NCBI GenBank assembly: GCA_003599255.1
Contig: QZJF01000013.1
Coordinates: 1-34,094, forward strand
DNA length: 34,094 nucleotides
DNA from: a candidate division WWE3 bacterium
GTDB taxonomy: Bacteria; Patescibacteriota; WWE3; UBA101185; UBA10185
Direction: 5' to 3'
The position numbers and the translations under genes were made by a program. Positions 1 through 7,083 of the stretch are shown here, piece by piece. The notes beneath the pieces are model-generated. The model searched no databases. It had not been told where the DNA came from and saw nothing but the letters and a program-made list of their open reading frames with translations. Each line of letters opens with the position of its first letter. Position 1 is the stretch's first letter.

Positions 1-639
1 GTCATTTGTCCCTGACAGAGTTGAGCTTTGGACCAGGTACACCGTTTGCTGCCCGGCCCCATCCTGGGTGACCATGTAGACTTTAAAAAAGGCACTTTCG
101 CTGACGTTCTCTGTTTTAATCCATACTGAAGCATTCATGTTGCTGAGAGGGGACGCAACAGCGAAATTTCCGTAATTATTTACGCCATGCCATCCGCTTC
201 CCGTAGTTGTGATTTTAGCTGAAGTACTTTCAAAGCCCGTAAGGTAATTGGCAGTGTCCCGTTGATATGCGGTCTGTGCATCAGTAACAGTTGCACTCCA
301 TGCCTGAATTATGGGCGTATTGCTGTAATCGATGATTTCAAATGATGGATTCGGCGCCAAATTTAACGAGTCGGAGAATGTTACTGTCTGCCATACGCCG
401 CCGTTTAATCTGTAGTTAATTTCTTTCACACCGCTTTCAAGGTCAGTTGCTGTCAGGGTGTAAGTAACAGGCGAAACATACCAGTCATTATCTCCATCGG
501 GCATATTTGGAGATCTTGTGTATGTGGTAACAGGGGGAGTAATGTCAGATTGAGCCTCTGTATAGGATACATCTGTTGAAATTGTAAATAAAAAGATAAA
601 CAGCAGAGATTTGAGGTTGAGAATACTATTTCTGGGCAT
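1..639 (-). CDS. Secreted protein with Ig-like/OmpL47-type repeat (3' end outside window)
   Basis: The frame is open from an ATG at 639-637 to the left edge, giving 213 codons with no stop, so the C-terminus is missing. The first about 30 residues are a basic start (MPRN), a hydrophobic stretch (SLLFIFLFTIST) and an Ala-Gln end, which reads as a Sec signal peptide. Next comes a segment with DGDNDWYVSPVTYTLTATD and then ESGVKEINYRLNG, the pattern of Ig-like/OmpL47-type modules in bacterial surface proteins. From about residue 96 a new domain begins with LAPNPSFE, a common opening of carbohydrate-binding-module-like jelly rolls. The protein is probably exported and modular, with a role in adhesion or the cell surface; function is inferred from these modules only. 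An extended -10 lies 7 nt before the ATG, so the mRNA is probably leaderless. Confidence 0.8.
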   Translation of the reverse strand, partial: MPRNSILNLKSLLFIFLFTISTDVSYTEAQSDITPPVTTYTRSPNMPDGDNDWYVSPVTYTLTATDLESGVKEINYRLNGGVWQTVTFSDSLNLAPNPSFEIIDYSNTPIIQAWSATVTDAQTAYQRDTANYLTGFESTSAKITTTGSGWHGVNNYGNFAVASPLSNMNASVWIKTENVSESAFFKVYMVTQDGAGQQTVYLVQSSTLSGTND

Positions 640-646
640 TAGATCA

Positions 647-655
647 ATACTAGCA
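647..655 (-). promoter_or_regulatory. Extended -10 promoter (TGC-TAGTAT) for the secreted-protein gene
   Basis: On the minus strand TGC TAGTAT ends 7 nt before the ATG at 639. Transcription would start at or within 1-2 nt of the start codon, and no Shine-Dalgarno sequence is present. This matches the leaderless arrangement of several other genes here. Confidence 0.5.
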
Positions 656-691
656 TATATAAAATGCATGATAAATATTCTGGACGCAGCA

Positions 692-720
692 TTGCTAAAG
701 GCCTATAGTCGTGATATGAT
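692..720 (+). promoter_or_regulatory. Sigma70-type promoter for the 776 gene
   Basis: TTGCTA (692-697), a 17-nt spacer ending in TGA, then TATGAT (715-720), forming an extended -10. The predicted start near 727 leaves a leader of about 50 nt with a strong Shine-Dalgarno AAAGGAG (763-769). Confidence 0.55.
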
Positions 721-775
721 TTTGGGCACCGATCCAATAAAAACAATCAGAAAGAACATCTGAAAGGAGAACAGA

Positions 776-1330
776 ATGCAAGGGGTACTTTTGGTTGTGC
801 ATAATGCCGACTATTACTATGCCGCAGAAACTGCTTTGGTAGTCGAATCATTGGGTAATTTGGCCAATGCAATGCCGCTCCCGGCAAAGTTGGCTGAATA
901 TAATGTTTCGATATCCGAAGAGGAGGACCCGGATACCGACTTGCAGGCTCTTGCGGACGCAAGCGGAAATTTAGTTTTCTACTTCGAAGTGGATCCCGAC
1001 GAGGGATGGACAATGGAGTATGGTTTCTATTGGCCGGAAATTGTCCAGGAGCTTGAGGAAATAGAGTGGTCAGGAACTTTTCCTGAGGGACTCTATGTCG
1101 ACGATGCAGACGACGATGAAGAGGAAGAGCTGATTGAACCGGAAGAGCCCCAATTTGGCATGGAGCCGTCAGTTCAGGAATCTTCAACAAATCTCTCATT
1201 ACTGTTTATAGCATTAGCAGTTCTGATAGTGCTGGGAGCATTCTTTGTTCTTGTGCTGTTGTACCAGAACGGTTTTCAGCTTCCTGCGGATTTTACGATT
1301 GAAACCTTAATCGAGTACCTGGGTTTCTAG
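776..1330 (+). CDS. Hypothetical acidic protein with one C-terminal membrane anchor
   Basis: 184 aa, unrecognised. The start is fixed by AAAGGAG six nt before the ATG. Residues 1-75 look like a compact soluble domain (MQGVLLVVHNADYYYAAETAL at the start). Residues 105-135 are very acidic (DDADDDEEEEL), and a single hydrophobic segment lies at about 142-163 (LSLLFIALAVLIVLGAFFVLVLL), followed by a 20-residue tail. The topology suggests a tail-proximal anchored protein, side unknown. It is a single gene with its own promoter and a good hairpin terminator. By eye its codons are richer in G and C than those of flanking genes, like the 12440 and 19407 genes, which share the SD-plus-terminator layout. 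I cannot assign a function. Confidence 0.8.
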   Translation: MQGVLLVVHNADYYYAAETALVVESLGNLANAMPLPAKLAEYNVSISEEEDPDTDLQALADASGNLVFYFEVDPDEGWTMEYGFYWPEIVQELEEIEWSGTFPEGLYVDDADDDEEEELIEPEEPQFGMEPSVQESSTNLSLLFIALAVLIVLGAFFVLVLLYQNGFQLPADFTIETLIEYLGF

Positions 1331-1357
1331 CGTATTTCCGGAGCGTTGTTCTGCCGT

Positions 1358-1400
1358 ACACCCCTGAGTGGAATTAATTTTTCCGATCGGGGGTGTTTTT
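1358..1400 (+). terminator. Intrinsic terminator after the 776 gene
   Basis: ACACCCC (1358-1364) pairs with GGGGTGT (1390-1396). An inner GGAA/TTCC pair extends the stem across a 5/5 internal loop, and a T-tract follows (1396-1400 and beyond). Confidence 0.75.
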
Positions 1401-1414
1401 TATTTGTGTTCGTG

Positions 1415-1442
1415 TTGTATATATCCGACAAACCTGTAAAAT
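1415..1442 (+). promoter_or_regulatory. Promoter for ychF
   Basis: TTGTAT (1415-1420), 16-nt spacer, TAAAAT (1437-1442). The -10 ends 12 nt before the ATG at 1455, leaving a leader of about 5 nt with no Shine-Dalgarno. Confidence 0.5.
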
Positions 1443-1454
1443 TCATTTCCAGTT

Positions 1455-2573
1455 ATGAGTTTGTCTGTAGGGATAGTCGGACTTCCCAACGTAGGAAAAT
1501 CAACATTATTTAATGCCTTGTTAAAGAGGCAGGCTGCACTTGTGGCAAATTATCCATTCGCGACAATTGAACCAAACGTAGGAGTTGTAGATGTGCCCGA
1601 TAATAGGTTGCAGCGTCTTGCAGACATAGTCAAAGTAGATCAAGGTTTTAAATCCGGCGATAGGGAAGTACCTGAAAAGATAATACCAGCGACAATTCAA
1701 TTTTATGATATTGCAGGTCTTGTAAAGGGTGCTTCACAGGGTGAAGGACTTGGTAATGAGTTTCTGGGGCATATAAGGGGTGTTGACGCCATAATTCACT
1801 TAGTAAGAGATTTTAGCGACACCAATATCATAAGGACAAACTCCGATAAACCTGAGGAAAATATCGAAATTATAAATACTGAGTTAGTACTTTCGGATAT
1901 CCAATCCTTAACAAAACAGATTGCAAACCTGGAAAAGGTGGCTAAAACGGACAAAAGTGACACACTTGCTCACGAACTGAGTGCTGCACGAAAGATATTC
2001 GAAGTTTTAAATTCGGGAAAATTGGCAAGTAGCATAGATTTGTCTGTAGAAGAGAAAATTGCTTCCAAAAACTTAAATCTTTTAACTTTAAAGCCGATGA
2101 TTGTAGTTTATAACTGCGATGAAAAGGAATTGTACACTGAAGATACTCAAAGCAACGGTTCGATAGGTAACGACAGGACTGTATTATCCGCAAAAATAGA
2201 GTCAGAGATTTACTCAATTGAGGACAGTGCGGAAAGAGAACTATTTATGCACGAGTTGGGTTTGAAAGAATCCGGTTTGGACAAAATTGTTAGAAGCGCG
2301 TATTCGTTGCTGGATCTTGAAACATACTTTACCATGGGGCCTAAAGAAGTACGGGCCTGGACTTTTAGCCGCGGTTCCAAGGCTCCACAAGCGGCAGGTA
2401 AAATTCATACAGATTTCGAACGTGGCTTTATTTCCGCCAATGTTATCAATTTTTCCCAGTTGGATTCTATAGGAAGTCTTAAAAAAGCGCAGTCACTAGG
2501 TCAGGTCCGCTTGGAGGGTAAAGAGTATGTATTTAAGGATGGGGATATTGCGGTTTTTAACTTTAGTGTCTGA
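1455..2573 (+). CDS. ychF: Redox-regulated ribosome-binding ATPase YchF (OLA1 family)
   Basis: 372 aa, the usual length for YchF. The P-loop GLPNVGKST is at residues 9-17, followed by NYPFATIEPNVG, the switch region typical of YchF/Obg-related GTPases. DIAGLVKGASQGEGLGNEFL is the G3 region. In place of the GTPase NKxD signature it has YNCDE, matching the NxxE that gives this family ATP preference. The C-terminus (about 290-372) is the TGS domain. Known members bind ribosomes and hydrolyse ATP in the cytosol. It is transcribed alone between a terminator at 1358 and one at 2570. The TGA stop at 2571-2573 also shows that UGA is not reassigned. Confidence 0.97.
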   Translation: MSLSVGIVGLPNVGKSTLFNALLKRQAALVANYPFATIEPNVGVVDVPDNRLQRLADIVKVDQGFKSGDREVPEKIIPATIQFYDIAGLVKGASQGEGLGNEFLGHIRGVDAIIHLVRDFSDTNIIRTNSDKPEENIEIINTELVLSDIQSLTKQIANLEKVAKTDKSDTLAHELSAARKIFEVLNSGKLASSIDLSVEEKIASKNLNLLTLKPMIVVYNCDEKELYTEDTQSNGSIGNDRTVLSAKIESEIYSIEDSAERELFMHELGLKESGLDKIVRSAYSLLDLETYFTMGPKEVRAWTFSRGSKAPQAAGKIHTDFERGFISANVINFSQLDSIGSLKKAQSLGQVRLEGKEYVFKDGDIAVFNFSV

Positions 2574-2607
2574 TTTTTCGATAAATCAGCAATACTATTG
2601 CTTTTTT
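2570..2607 (+). terminator. Terminator after ychF (two small hairpins and T-run)
   Basis: CTGATTT (2570-2576) pairs with AAATCAG (2583-2589). It is followed by a short GCAAT/ATTGC hairpin (2589-2601) running directly into TTTTTT (2602-2607). The second stem is only 5 bp, but its position and T-run fit an intrinsic terminator. Confidence 0.55.
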
Positions 2608-2666
2608 GCCTGTTTTTTTGTACTATTCATCGGTCCATATGTCTAGGAATATTAGGATTATGGTAT

Positions 2667-2696
2667 TAGACATGCCTCTATTTTATTGGTTATAAT
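2667..2696 (+). promoter_or_regulatory. Promoter of the rpsF-ssb-rpsR operon
   Basis: TAGACA (2667-2672), 18-nt spacer, consensus TATAAT (2691-2696). The predicted start near 2703 gives a leader of about 60 nt before rpsF, unlike the leaderless genes nearby. Confidence 0.65.
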
Positions 2697-2701
2697 GTGG
2701 G

Positions 2702-2717
2702 GGCTTATCGATAAGTC
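2702..2717 (+). promoter_or_regulatory. Hairpin at the 5' end of the rpsF leader
   Basis: GGCTTA (2702-2707) pairs with TAAGTC (2712-2717) around a TCGA loop, with one G-U pair. A second small CAAG/CTTG hairpin follows. S6:S18 autoregulatory leaders are known in many bacteria, but I do not see the conserved CCG bulge, so autoregulation is speculation. Confidence 0.35.
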
Positions 2718-2763
2718 AAGAAAAACTTGCTTAGAAGTAACAATTTAATCAAATAATAAAAAA

Positions 2764-3048
2764 ATGAGTAATTATGAGTTAATGACAATTGTAGATGCCG
2801 TACTTAGTGAGGATAAAGCGAAAGCACTCTCTAAGGAAATTCAGACATTTATAGAAACCATGGACGGCAAGGTAACAAAGACTGACTTTTGGGGAAAGAG
2901 AAAACTGGCATATGAAATAGGTTCAACAAAAGAAGGGTATTATGATGTGATTTATTTTGAATTATTGCCGGAAAATCTGGAGAAACTAAAAGTTAAATTA
3001 AAATTGATGGAAAATGTTACCAGGTATTTAGTTACAGCTAAAAGCTGA
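2764..3048 (+). CDS. rpsF: 30S ribosomal protein bS6
   Basis: 94 aa, normal bS6 length. It starts NYELMTIVDAVLS and carries KVTKTDFWGKRKLAYEI followed by GYYDVIYFELLPE, the core of the S6 ferredoxin-like fold. It binds 16S rRNA together with bS18 in the small-subunit platform. It heads the classic rpsF-ssb-rpsR order, with ssb 16 nt downstream. There is no clear Shine-Dalgarno before the ATG; the leader is A/T-rich. Confidence 0.96.
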   Translation: MSNYELMTIVDAVLSEDKAKALSKEIQTFIETMDGKVTKTDFWGKRKLAYEIGSTKEGYYDVIYFELLPENLEKLKVKLKLMENVTRYLVTAKS

Positions 3049-3064
3049 TTAGGAGCTTTATTTT

Positions 3065-3532
3065 ATGGCAACAAGAAACTTAAACAAAGTAATGTTAATT
3101 GGAAACCTGACAAGGGATCCCGAGTTAAGATATACCCCACAGGGCAATGCAGTGGCTAGTTTTGTTATAGCGACAAACAGAGAATGGGTTGCCGGCGGAG
3201 AGAAAAAACAGGCGGCAGATTTTCATAATGTTGTAGCGTGGAATAAATTGGCTGAGATATGTTCGCAACTTCTGAAACGCGGTACAAAAGTATTTGTTGA
3301 GGGGAGACTGCAGACGCGTTCTTGGCAGGATACCGATGGAAGCAAAAAATACAAAACAGAGATAATCATTGATGACATGATTATTTTGACCAAGAAAAAC
3401 GCTGAAGGTGACATGGAAGATGCAGATACCGATGAAGGTGCAGTTCCATTCGAGGCCGACGCAGCAGGAACCGAAATAGATTTCGATAGTTTCGATCTTG
3501 ATCTTGATAATGCAACCGACGAAGAAAAGTAA
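3065..3532 (+). CDS. ssb: Single-stranded DNA-binding protein SSB
   Basis: 155 aa. It opens with LNKVMLIGNLTRDPELRYTP and contains FHNVVAWNKLAEICSQLLKRG and VEGRLQTRSW, the OB-fold core of bacterial SSB (about residues 5-110). The tail is acidic. The usual DDDIPF tip is replaced by a Asp/Glu-rich end (LDLDNATDEEK), so the canonical hydrophobic tip that recruits partner proteins is not obvious. It sits between rpsF and rpsR as in most bacteria. AGGAG lies nine nt before the ATG. Confidence 0.95.
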   Translation: MATRNLNKVMLIGNLTRDPELRYTPQGNAVASFVIATNREWVAGGEKKQAADFHNVVAWNKLAEICSQLLKRGTKVFVEGRLQTRSWQDTDGSKKYKTEIIIDDMIILTKKNAEGDMEDADTDEGAVPFEADAAGTEIDFDSFDLDLDNATDEEK

Positions 3533-3545
3533 TTTATAGGGTAAT

Positions 3546-3794
3546 ATGAAGGAAAAAAGACAGAGAAAATCAAAAAGAGCACCGGTAAATACTCAGTGTT
3601 ATTTCACTCAGACTGGAACTAAGCCGGACTATAAAGAAATTTTGACATTGAAAAGGTTTACCTCCGACCGAGGCAAGATAATTCCTCAGAAGTATACCGG
3701 GATTACATCCAAGAATCAGCGGTTACTTGCAAAAGAAATAAAAAAGGCAAGGTATATGGCACTTTTGCCGTATACAGACAGGCACGCTATTTGA
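3546..3794 (+). CDS. rpsR: 30S ribosomal protein bS18
   Basis: 82 aa. The C-terminal half holds the family signature: LKRFTSDRGKIIPQKYTGI, then SKNQRLLAKEIKKARYMALLPY. It pairs with bS6 on the platform of the 30S subunit. The basic N-terminus (KEKRQRKSKRAP) is typical. It lies 13 nt after ssb and ends in TGA, again showing normal UGA use. The next gene begins 12 nt downstream, so transcription may continue into the unknown pair at 3807-5814. Confidence 0.95.
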   Translation: MKEKRQRKSKRAPVNTQCYFTQTGTKPDYKEILTLKRFTSDRGKIIPQKYTGITSKNQRLLAKEIKKARYMALLPYTDRHAI

Positions 3795-3806
3795 TATCAT
3801 TTTAGC

Positions 3807-4826
3807 ATGCCTGTCCTAGCTGCCTTTATTGATACACAGAATGTAAACATCCTGATATTTAAATCTTACGACGAGTATTATCTGTACAATTTCCCATATG
3901 TCTATACAAAAGAAGTTTTCTCAGCCAGCTATTCCGAAACCGAATTTTATCGGTCAGTTTTTGAATATTACTGCAAACAACACAAGTTGAAACTTTCCGA
4001 CTGCGACGTTGTAGTATCGGGATTTCTGGAACCACCGAAATTAGAGCTTCCCCTTAAATATTATGTTTCGGTTTTTGATGTTATCAGAAGAATATCCGGT
4101 TTTTACCCGATACTTGTAAATAACTATTCAATTTTTACTCCTCAAGGTTTCTACTGCTGGAACAGCACTGATCAAAATATGACTTCCGGAGAAATGATTG
4201 AAGCCGAAGAAGAAAATTTTTATGCAAACATGGCCATCTACCCGCATTTAATTGCTAGCGATCTTTCTACGCAATCGGATATTGACCAGAACATTATGTC
4301 ACTTCTCGGGGGCTCAAAATTAAGAATACCCGATAATATGCCGCTGACATTTTGCGGTTCTCGGTTCACCCATGAAAACATGATCCCGGAATTAAATTAC
4401 ATGATGATTCTCAATCTCATTCAGCATGAGGGAGTCTTTGATATAAGAATAGACAAATATAACTCGTCTATCCTGTTTGCGTTGTTGAATATTTACGATT
4501 CAAATATCCATCTGGAACCTGTTCCTGAAAAGGAAGGTACTGTGATATCGACATTCAACTCCTTGGAATGTATGGTTAAGTCAGAAATCGGTACTTCGCA
4601 ACTGGTTCAGCTTGAAAAAAACAGAATTTTTGTTTTGCCTGTGGGATCAAACGAAAGACCGGAGATTCTCTTAAAGAGCCATAATATTGATACAAAAGAA
4701 CTTAAAGTATCGGGTGGTAAGGTGGGGTTGATATTTGATACAAGAGAAGTCAGAGGGACTCAGTTGGACGATTTTAAAGTATTTAATTCAGGAATTAAAA
4801 GTTTCAGCAGTGCCCTTGGGATTTAA
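3807..4826 (+). CDS. Uncharacterised protein, possibly a divergent actin-fold (MutL/GlmL- or PilM-like) protein
   Basis: 339 aa, not confidently recognised. The N-terminus (LAAFIDTQNVNILIFKSYD) has the shape of the phosphate-1 strand-loop-strand of actin-like ATPases. A second similar strand, GKVGLIFDTREVRGTQLDD, sits near residues 302-320, where GlmL/MutL-type proteins carry a phosphate-2 motif, but the glycine-rich signatures are absent. FCGSRFTHE (about 183-191) is a possible nucleotide-contact strand. These are weak resemblances by eye. There are no membrane segments or signal peptide. Its TAA is one nt before the ATG of the next gene, so the two are almost certainly translated as a pair, and they directly follow the ribosomal operon. 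Confidence 0.7.
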   Translation: MPVLAAFIDTQNVNILIFKSYDEYYLYNFPYVYTKEVFSASYSETEFYRSVFEYYCKQHKLKLSDCDVVVSGFLEPPKLELPLKYYVSVFDVIRRISGFYPILVNNYSIFTPQGFYCWNSTDQNMTSGEMIEAEEENFYANMAIYPHLIASDLSTQSDIDQNIMSLLGGSKLRIPDNMPLTFCGSRFTHENMIPELNYMMILNLIQHEGVFDIRIDKYNSSILFALLNIYDSNIHLEPVPEKEGTVISTFNSLECMVKSEIGTSQLVQLEKNRIFVLPVGSNERPEILLKSHNIDTKELKVSGGKVGLIFDTREVRGTQLDDFKVFNSGIKSFSSALGI

Positions 4827-4827
4827 T

Positions 4828-5814
4828 ATGTACATTCCGGTTATTAGTAAGCTTCAGTTTAATGAAAACGTATTTATAGAAAGAGTCCTGCCTGTGGAAG
4901 GTGAGATTCAGGTTGAACAGGGTAAGGATGTTGTACCTTATGACCACACAGGTGTATGTATGTATTCACATAGGGTTGTGAATCTTCCAAAGAATTTCAA
5001 ACCGAAGTCTTTCAAAAAAGATGGACAATTTTTTTATTATGGTGTGGATCTTGGGAAAGTCGATTCGAGCAAGGTTACTGCACCTTATAACGGCAATCTA
5101 TTTAAAAAAGAGGACGGAACATTTCTGTACAAGGAAGTAGAAGGCAAATACATTCTTCTTTCAGGGGTGTGGGGAAACGTAGACAAAATAATCGAGAAGC
5201 GCTCAGTTTTGATTAAAACAAGAACGTACGACTTGAACCTGGTTGCCGCGACGAATTTGACTTTTGCGGGAGAATTGATTGTCTTTCCCAATCCGTCGCA
5301 TGTGCTGGAAAAATTTTATTTGGACGAATTTACATCCGGAGCGGCTGATGGCAAAATTGTATATGTAGGAAATCATGTCACTATCAATCTACTTAACGAA
5401 GCGATAAAGTACGGCCTTGGTGGCGTGATAGCAGGCAGTGCTGATAAAAGAACTTTTCAGTATGCCCGTAAAAATAATATATGTTTCGGGCTTTTCAGTG
5501 GCTTTGGAGATATACCGACGCCTGATGATGTTTACAAGGTACTAAACGAAGTCACTAATCGTTACGTATTTTTTCAAGGTGAGCGAAGCATTTTAAGAAT
5601 ACCAATGCCGCCCGAAGCAACTCCAGTTAAAATGAAAACTTCCGGACCTCTTAAGTTTGTAAAGAAGGGAATGCAGGTTGTAGTGCTTCAAAAGCCCTAT
5701 TTTGGCAAGATAGGCATTGTTGACAGAAACACTGAATCTAGTATATTTGTTAAGTTCAACAGTACTGAAAATGCTGTAGAAGTTAGAGTTCCAAATGTTT
5801 ATGCGATAGACTAG
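4828..5814 (+). CDS. Uncharacterised partner protein with a C-terminal KOW/SH3-like segment
   Basis: 328 aa from the ATG at 4828. A longer in-frame start at 4735 lies inside the previous gene, and the tight TAA-T-ATG junction favours 4828. Residues about 80-125 (KVTAPYNGNLFKKEDGTFLY) look like a beta-rich, barrel-sandwich-type segment. Residues 170-260 hold an alpha/beta part with GLGGVIAGSAD and ICFGLFSGFGDIPTP. The last about 50 residues (GMQVVVLQKPYFGKIGIVD) resemble a KOW/SH3 barrel. This is structural impression, not homology. It is translationally coupled to the 3807 gene, so the two products probably act together. Confidence 0.75.
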   Translation: MYIPVISKLQFNENVFIERVLPVEGEIQVEQGKDVVPYDHTGVCMYSHRVVNLPKNFKPKSFKKDGQFFYYGVDLGKVDSSKVTAPYNGNLFKKEDGTFLYKEVEGKYILLSGVWGNVDKIIEKRSVLIKTRTYDLNLVAATNLTFAGELIVFPNPSHVLEKFYLDEFTSGAADGKIVYVGNHVTINLLNEAIKYGLGGVIAGSADKRTFQYARKNNICFGLFSGFGDIPTPDDVYKVLNEVTNRYVFFQGERSILRIPMPPEATPVKMKTSGPLKFVKKGMQVVVLQKPYFGKIGIVDRNTESSIFVKFNSTENAVEVRVPNVYAID

Positions 5815-5844
5815 ATCTTATCGTCTGAACGCGTAGAAACTACC

Positions 5845-7062
5845 ATGAAAGCATTCGAAAAATTTCAAAGGTTCTTAATATTGATACTGACTTCAGTCGG
5901 TTTTTTTTATGGAGGCTATTATTTTGGTAAGAGCGGTTATATTTTTGAATTAAGAAAAAATCCACCGAAAATCGAAGTAAGAAATCAATACCCTGTTAAC
6001 TCGGAAGTTGATTTTGCATTGTTCTGGGAAGTGTGGGATTTGGTTAGCAGCGAGTATCTTGAACGACCCGTGGACCCTCAAAAAATGATTTACGGAGCTA
6101 TATCGGGTATGGTTTCTTCTCTAGGAGACCCGTATACATCCTACTTGCCGCCCACAGTTAACGAAGCAGTTAGCGATGCCTTAAACGGTTCATATCAGGG
6201 CATAGGAGCCGAGCTGGGAATAAGAGAGGGTCAATTGATAATTGTATCTCCGATAGACGGTTCACCTGCCAAGGCAGTTGGTTTACGTGCAGGAGATAAG
6301 ATCCTTGAGATAGAAGATAGGAGCACCTTAGGTATGACTATATCCGAAGCGGTATCTCTAATAAGAGGAAACGCCGGTACCAAAATAACTTTAACTATGC
6401 AAACCGATAACCAGGATTCAAGAAAAGTGGAAATTACCCGAGGTGTCATTACCATTGCCAGTGTTACCTGGGAGGACAAGGGCGATGGAACTGCATATAT
6501 AAGAATAAATCGATTCGGCGGCGAAACAAACAATGAATGGAGCAAAGTGGTTACTGATATAACCATAAATATGAATCAACTTGATGCAGTTATTGTAGAT
6601 GTACGCGGTAACCCCGGTGGTTATCTGCAGTCCTCAATCTTTATCGCCGAAGAGTTTTTCAACAATAAGCCCGTAGTTTACCAAGAATCTGCAACAGGCG
6701 AGCAAAAAGCCTATGATGCAAAACGCCCCGGTGGATTTCAGGATGTGCCAGGAGTGTTCGTTCTTGTTGATGGTGGGAGCGCCTCTGCATCAGAGATTTT
6801 GGCTGCGGCCCTTAAGGATAACATTGGTGCAACTTTAATCGGCGAAAAGACTTTTGGGAAAGGTACAATTCAGGACGCGCAGGATTTTGAAGATGGTTCA
6901 GGTGTACACATTACAGTTGCCAAGTGGCTGACGCCTAAGAAAGTTTGGGTTCATGACATAGGAATTGAGCCTGATATAGCCGTTGAGAGGTCCGATGAGG
7001 ATTATAACAACAATGTAGATCCCCAATTGGACAAGGCATTGGAACTTGCAAAAGGACTTTAG
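5845..7062 (+). CDS. C-terminal processing peptidase (S41 family, CtpA-like)
   Basis: 405 aa. A membrane anchor at about 9-27 (FLILILTSVGFFYGGYYFG) places the rest outside the membrane. A PDZ domain follows at about 115-195 (GIGAELGIREGQLIIVSPIDG, then KAVGLRAGDKIL). The S41 protease core has VDVRGNPGGYLQSSI and the catalytic Ser-Lys dyad: S314 in GGSASASEIL and K339 in GEKTFGKGTIQ, spaced 25 residues as in known family members. It cleaves unfolded or tagged proteins at their C-termini. The next gene, 21 nt on, is another PDZ protease, so the pair forms an envelope quality-control module. Confidence 0.95.
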   Translation: MKAFEKFQRFLILILTSVGFFYGGYYFGKSGYIFELRKNPPKIEVRNQYPVNSEVDFALFWEVWDLVSSEYLERPVDPQKMIYGAISGMVSSLGDPYTSYLPPTVNEAVSDALNGSYQGIGAELGIREGQLIIVSPIDGSPAKAVGLRAGDKILEIEDRSTLGMTISEAVSLIRGNAGTKITLTMQTDNQDSRKVEITRGVITIASVTWEDKGDGTAYIRINRFGGETNNEWSKVVTDITINMNQLDAVIVDVRGNPGGYLQSSIFIAEEFFNNKPVVYQESATGEQKAYDAKRPGGFQDVPGVFVLVDGGSASASEILAAALKDNIGATLIGEKTFGKGTIQDAQDFEDGSGVHITVAKWLTPKKVWVHDIGIEPDIAVERSDEDYNNNVDPQLDKALELAKGL

Positions 7063-7069
7063 TAAGTTA

Positions 7070-7075
7070 TAAAAT
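7070..7075 (+). promoter_or_regulatory. -10 element (TAAAAT) before the HtrA-like gene
   Basis: TAAAAT ends 8 nt before the ATG at 7084, the spacing expected for a leaderless transcript. No clear -35 is seen, and the gene may instead be read through from the upstream protease gene. Confidence 0.35.
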
Positions 7076-7083
7076 ATTTCAGC

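Noticed and set aside
1455-3794. UGA reassigned to Gly or Trp, as in some CPR lineages
   Set aside because: ychF and rpsR end at TGA at the expected family length, and Trp is encoded by TGG throughout.
4735-4827. Upstream start for the second gene of the unknown pair
   Set aside because: The extra 31 codons are an out-of-frame copy of the previous coding sequence; TAA-T-ATG at 4824-4830 fits coupling.
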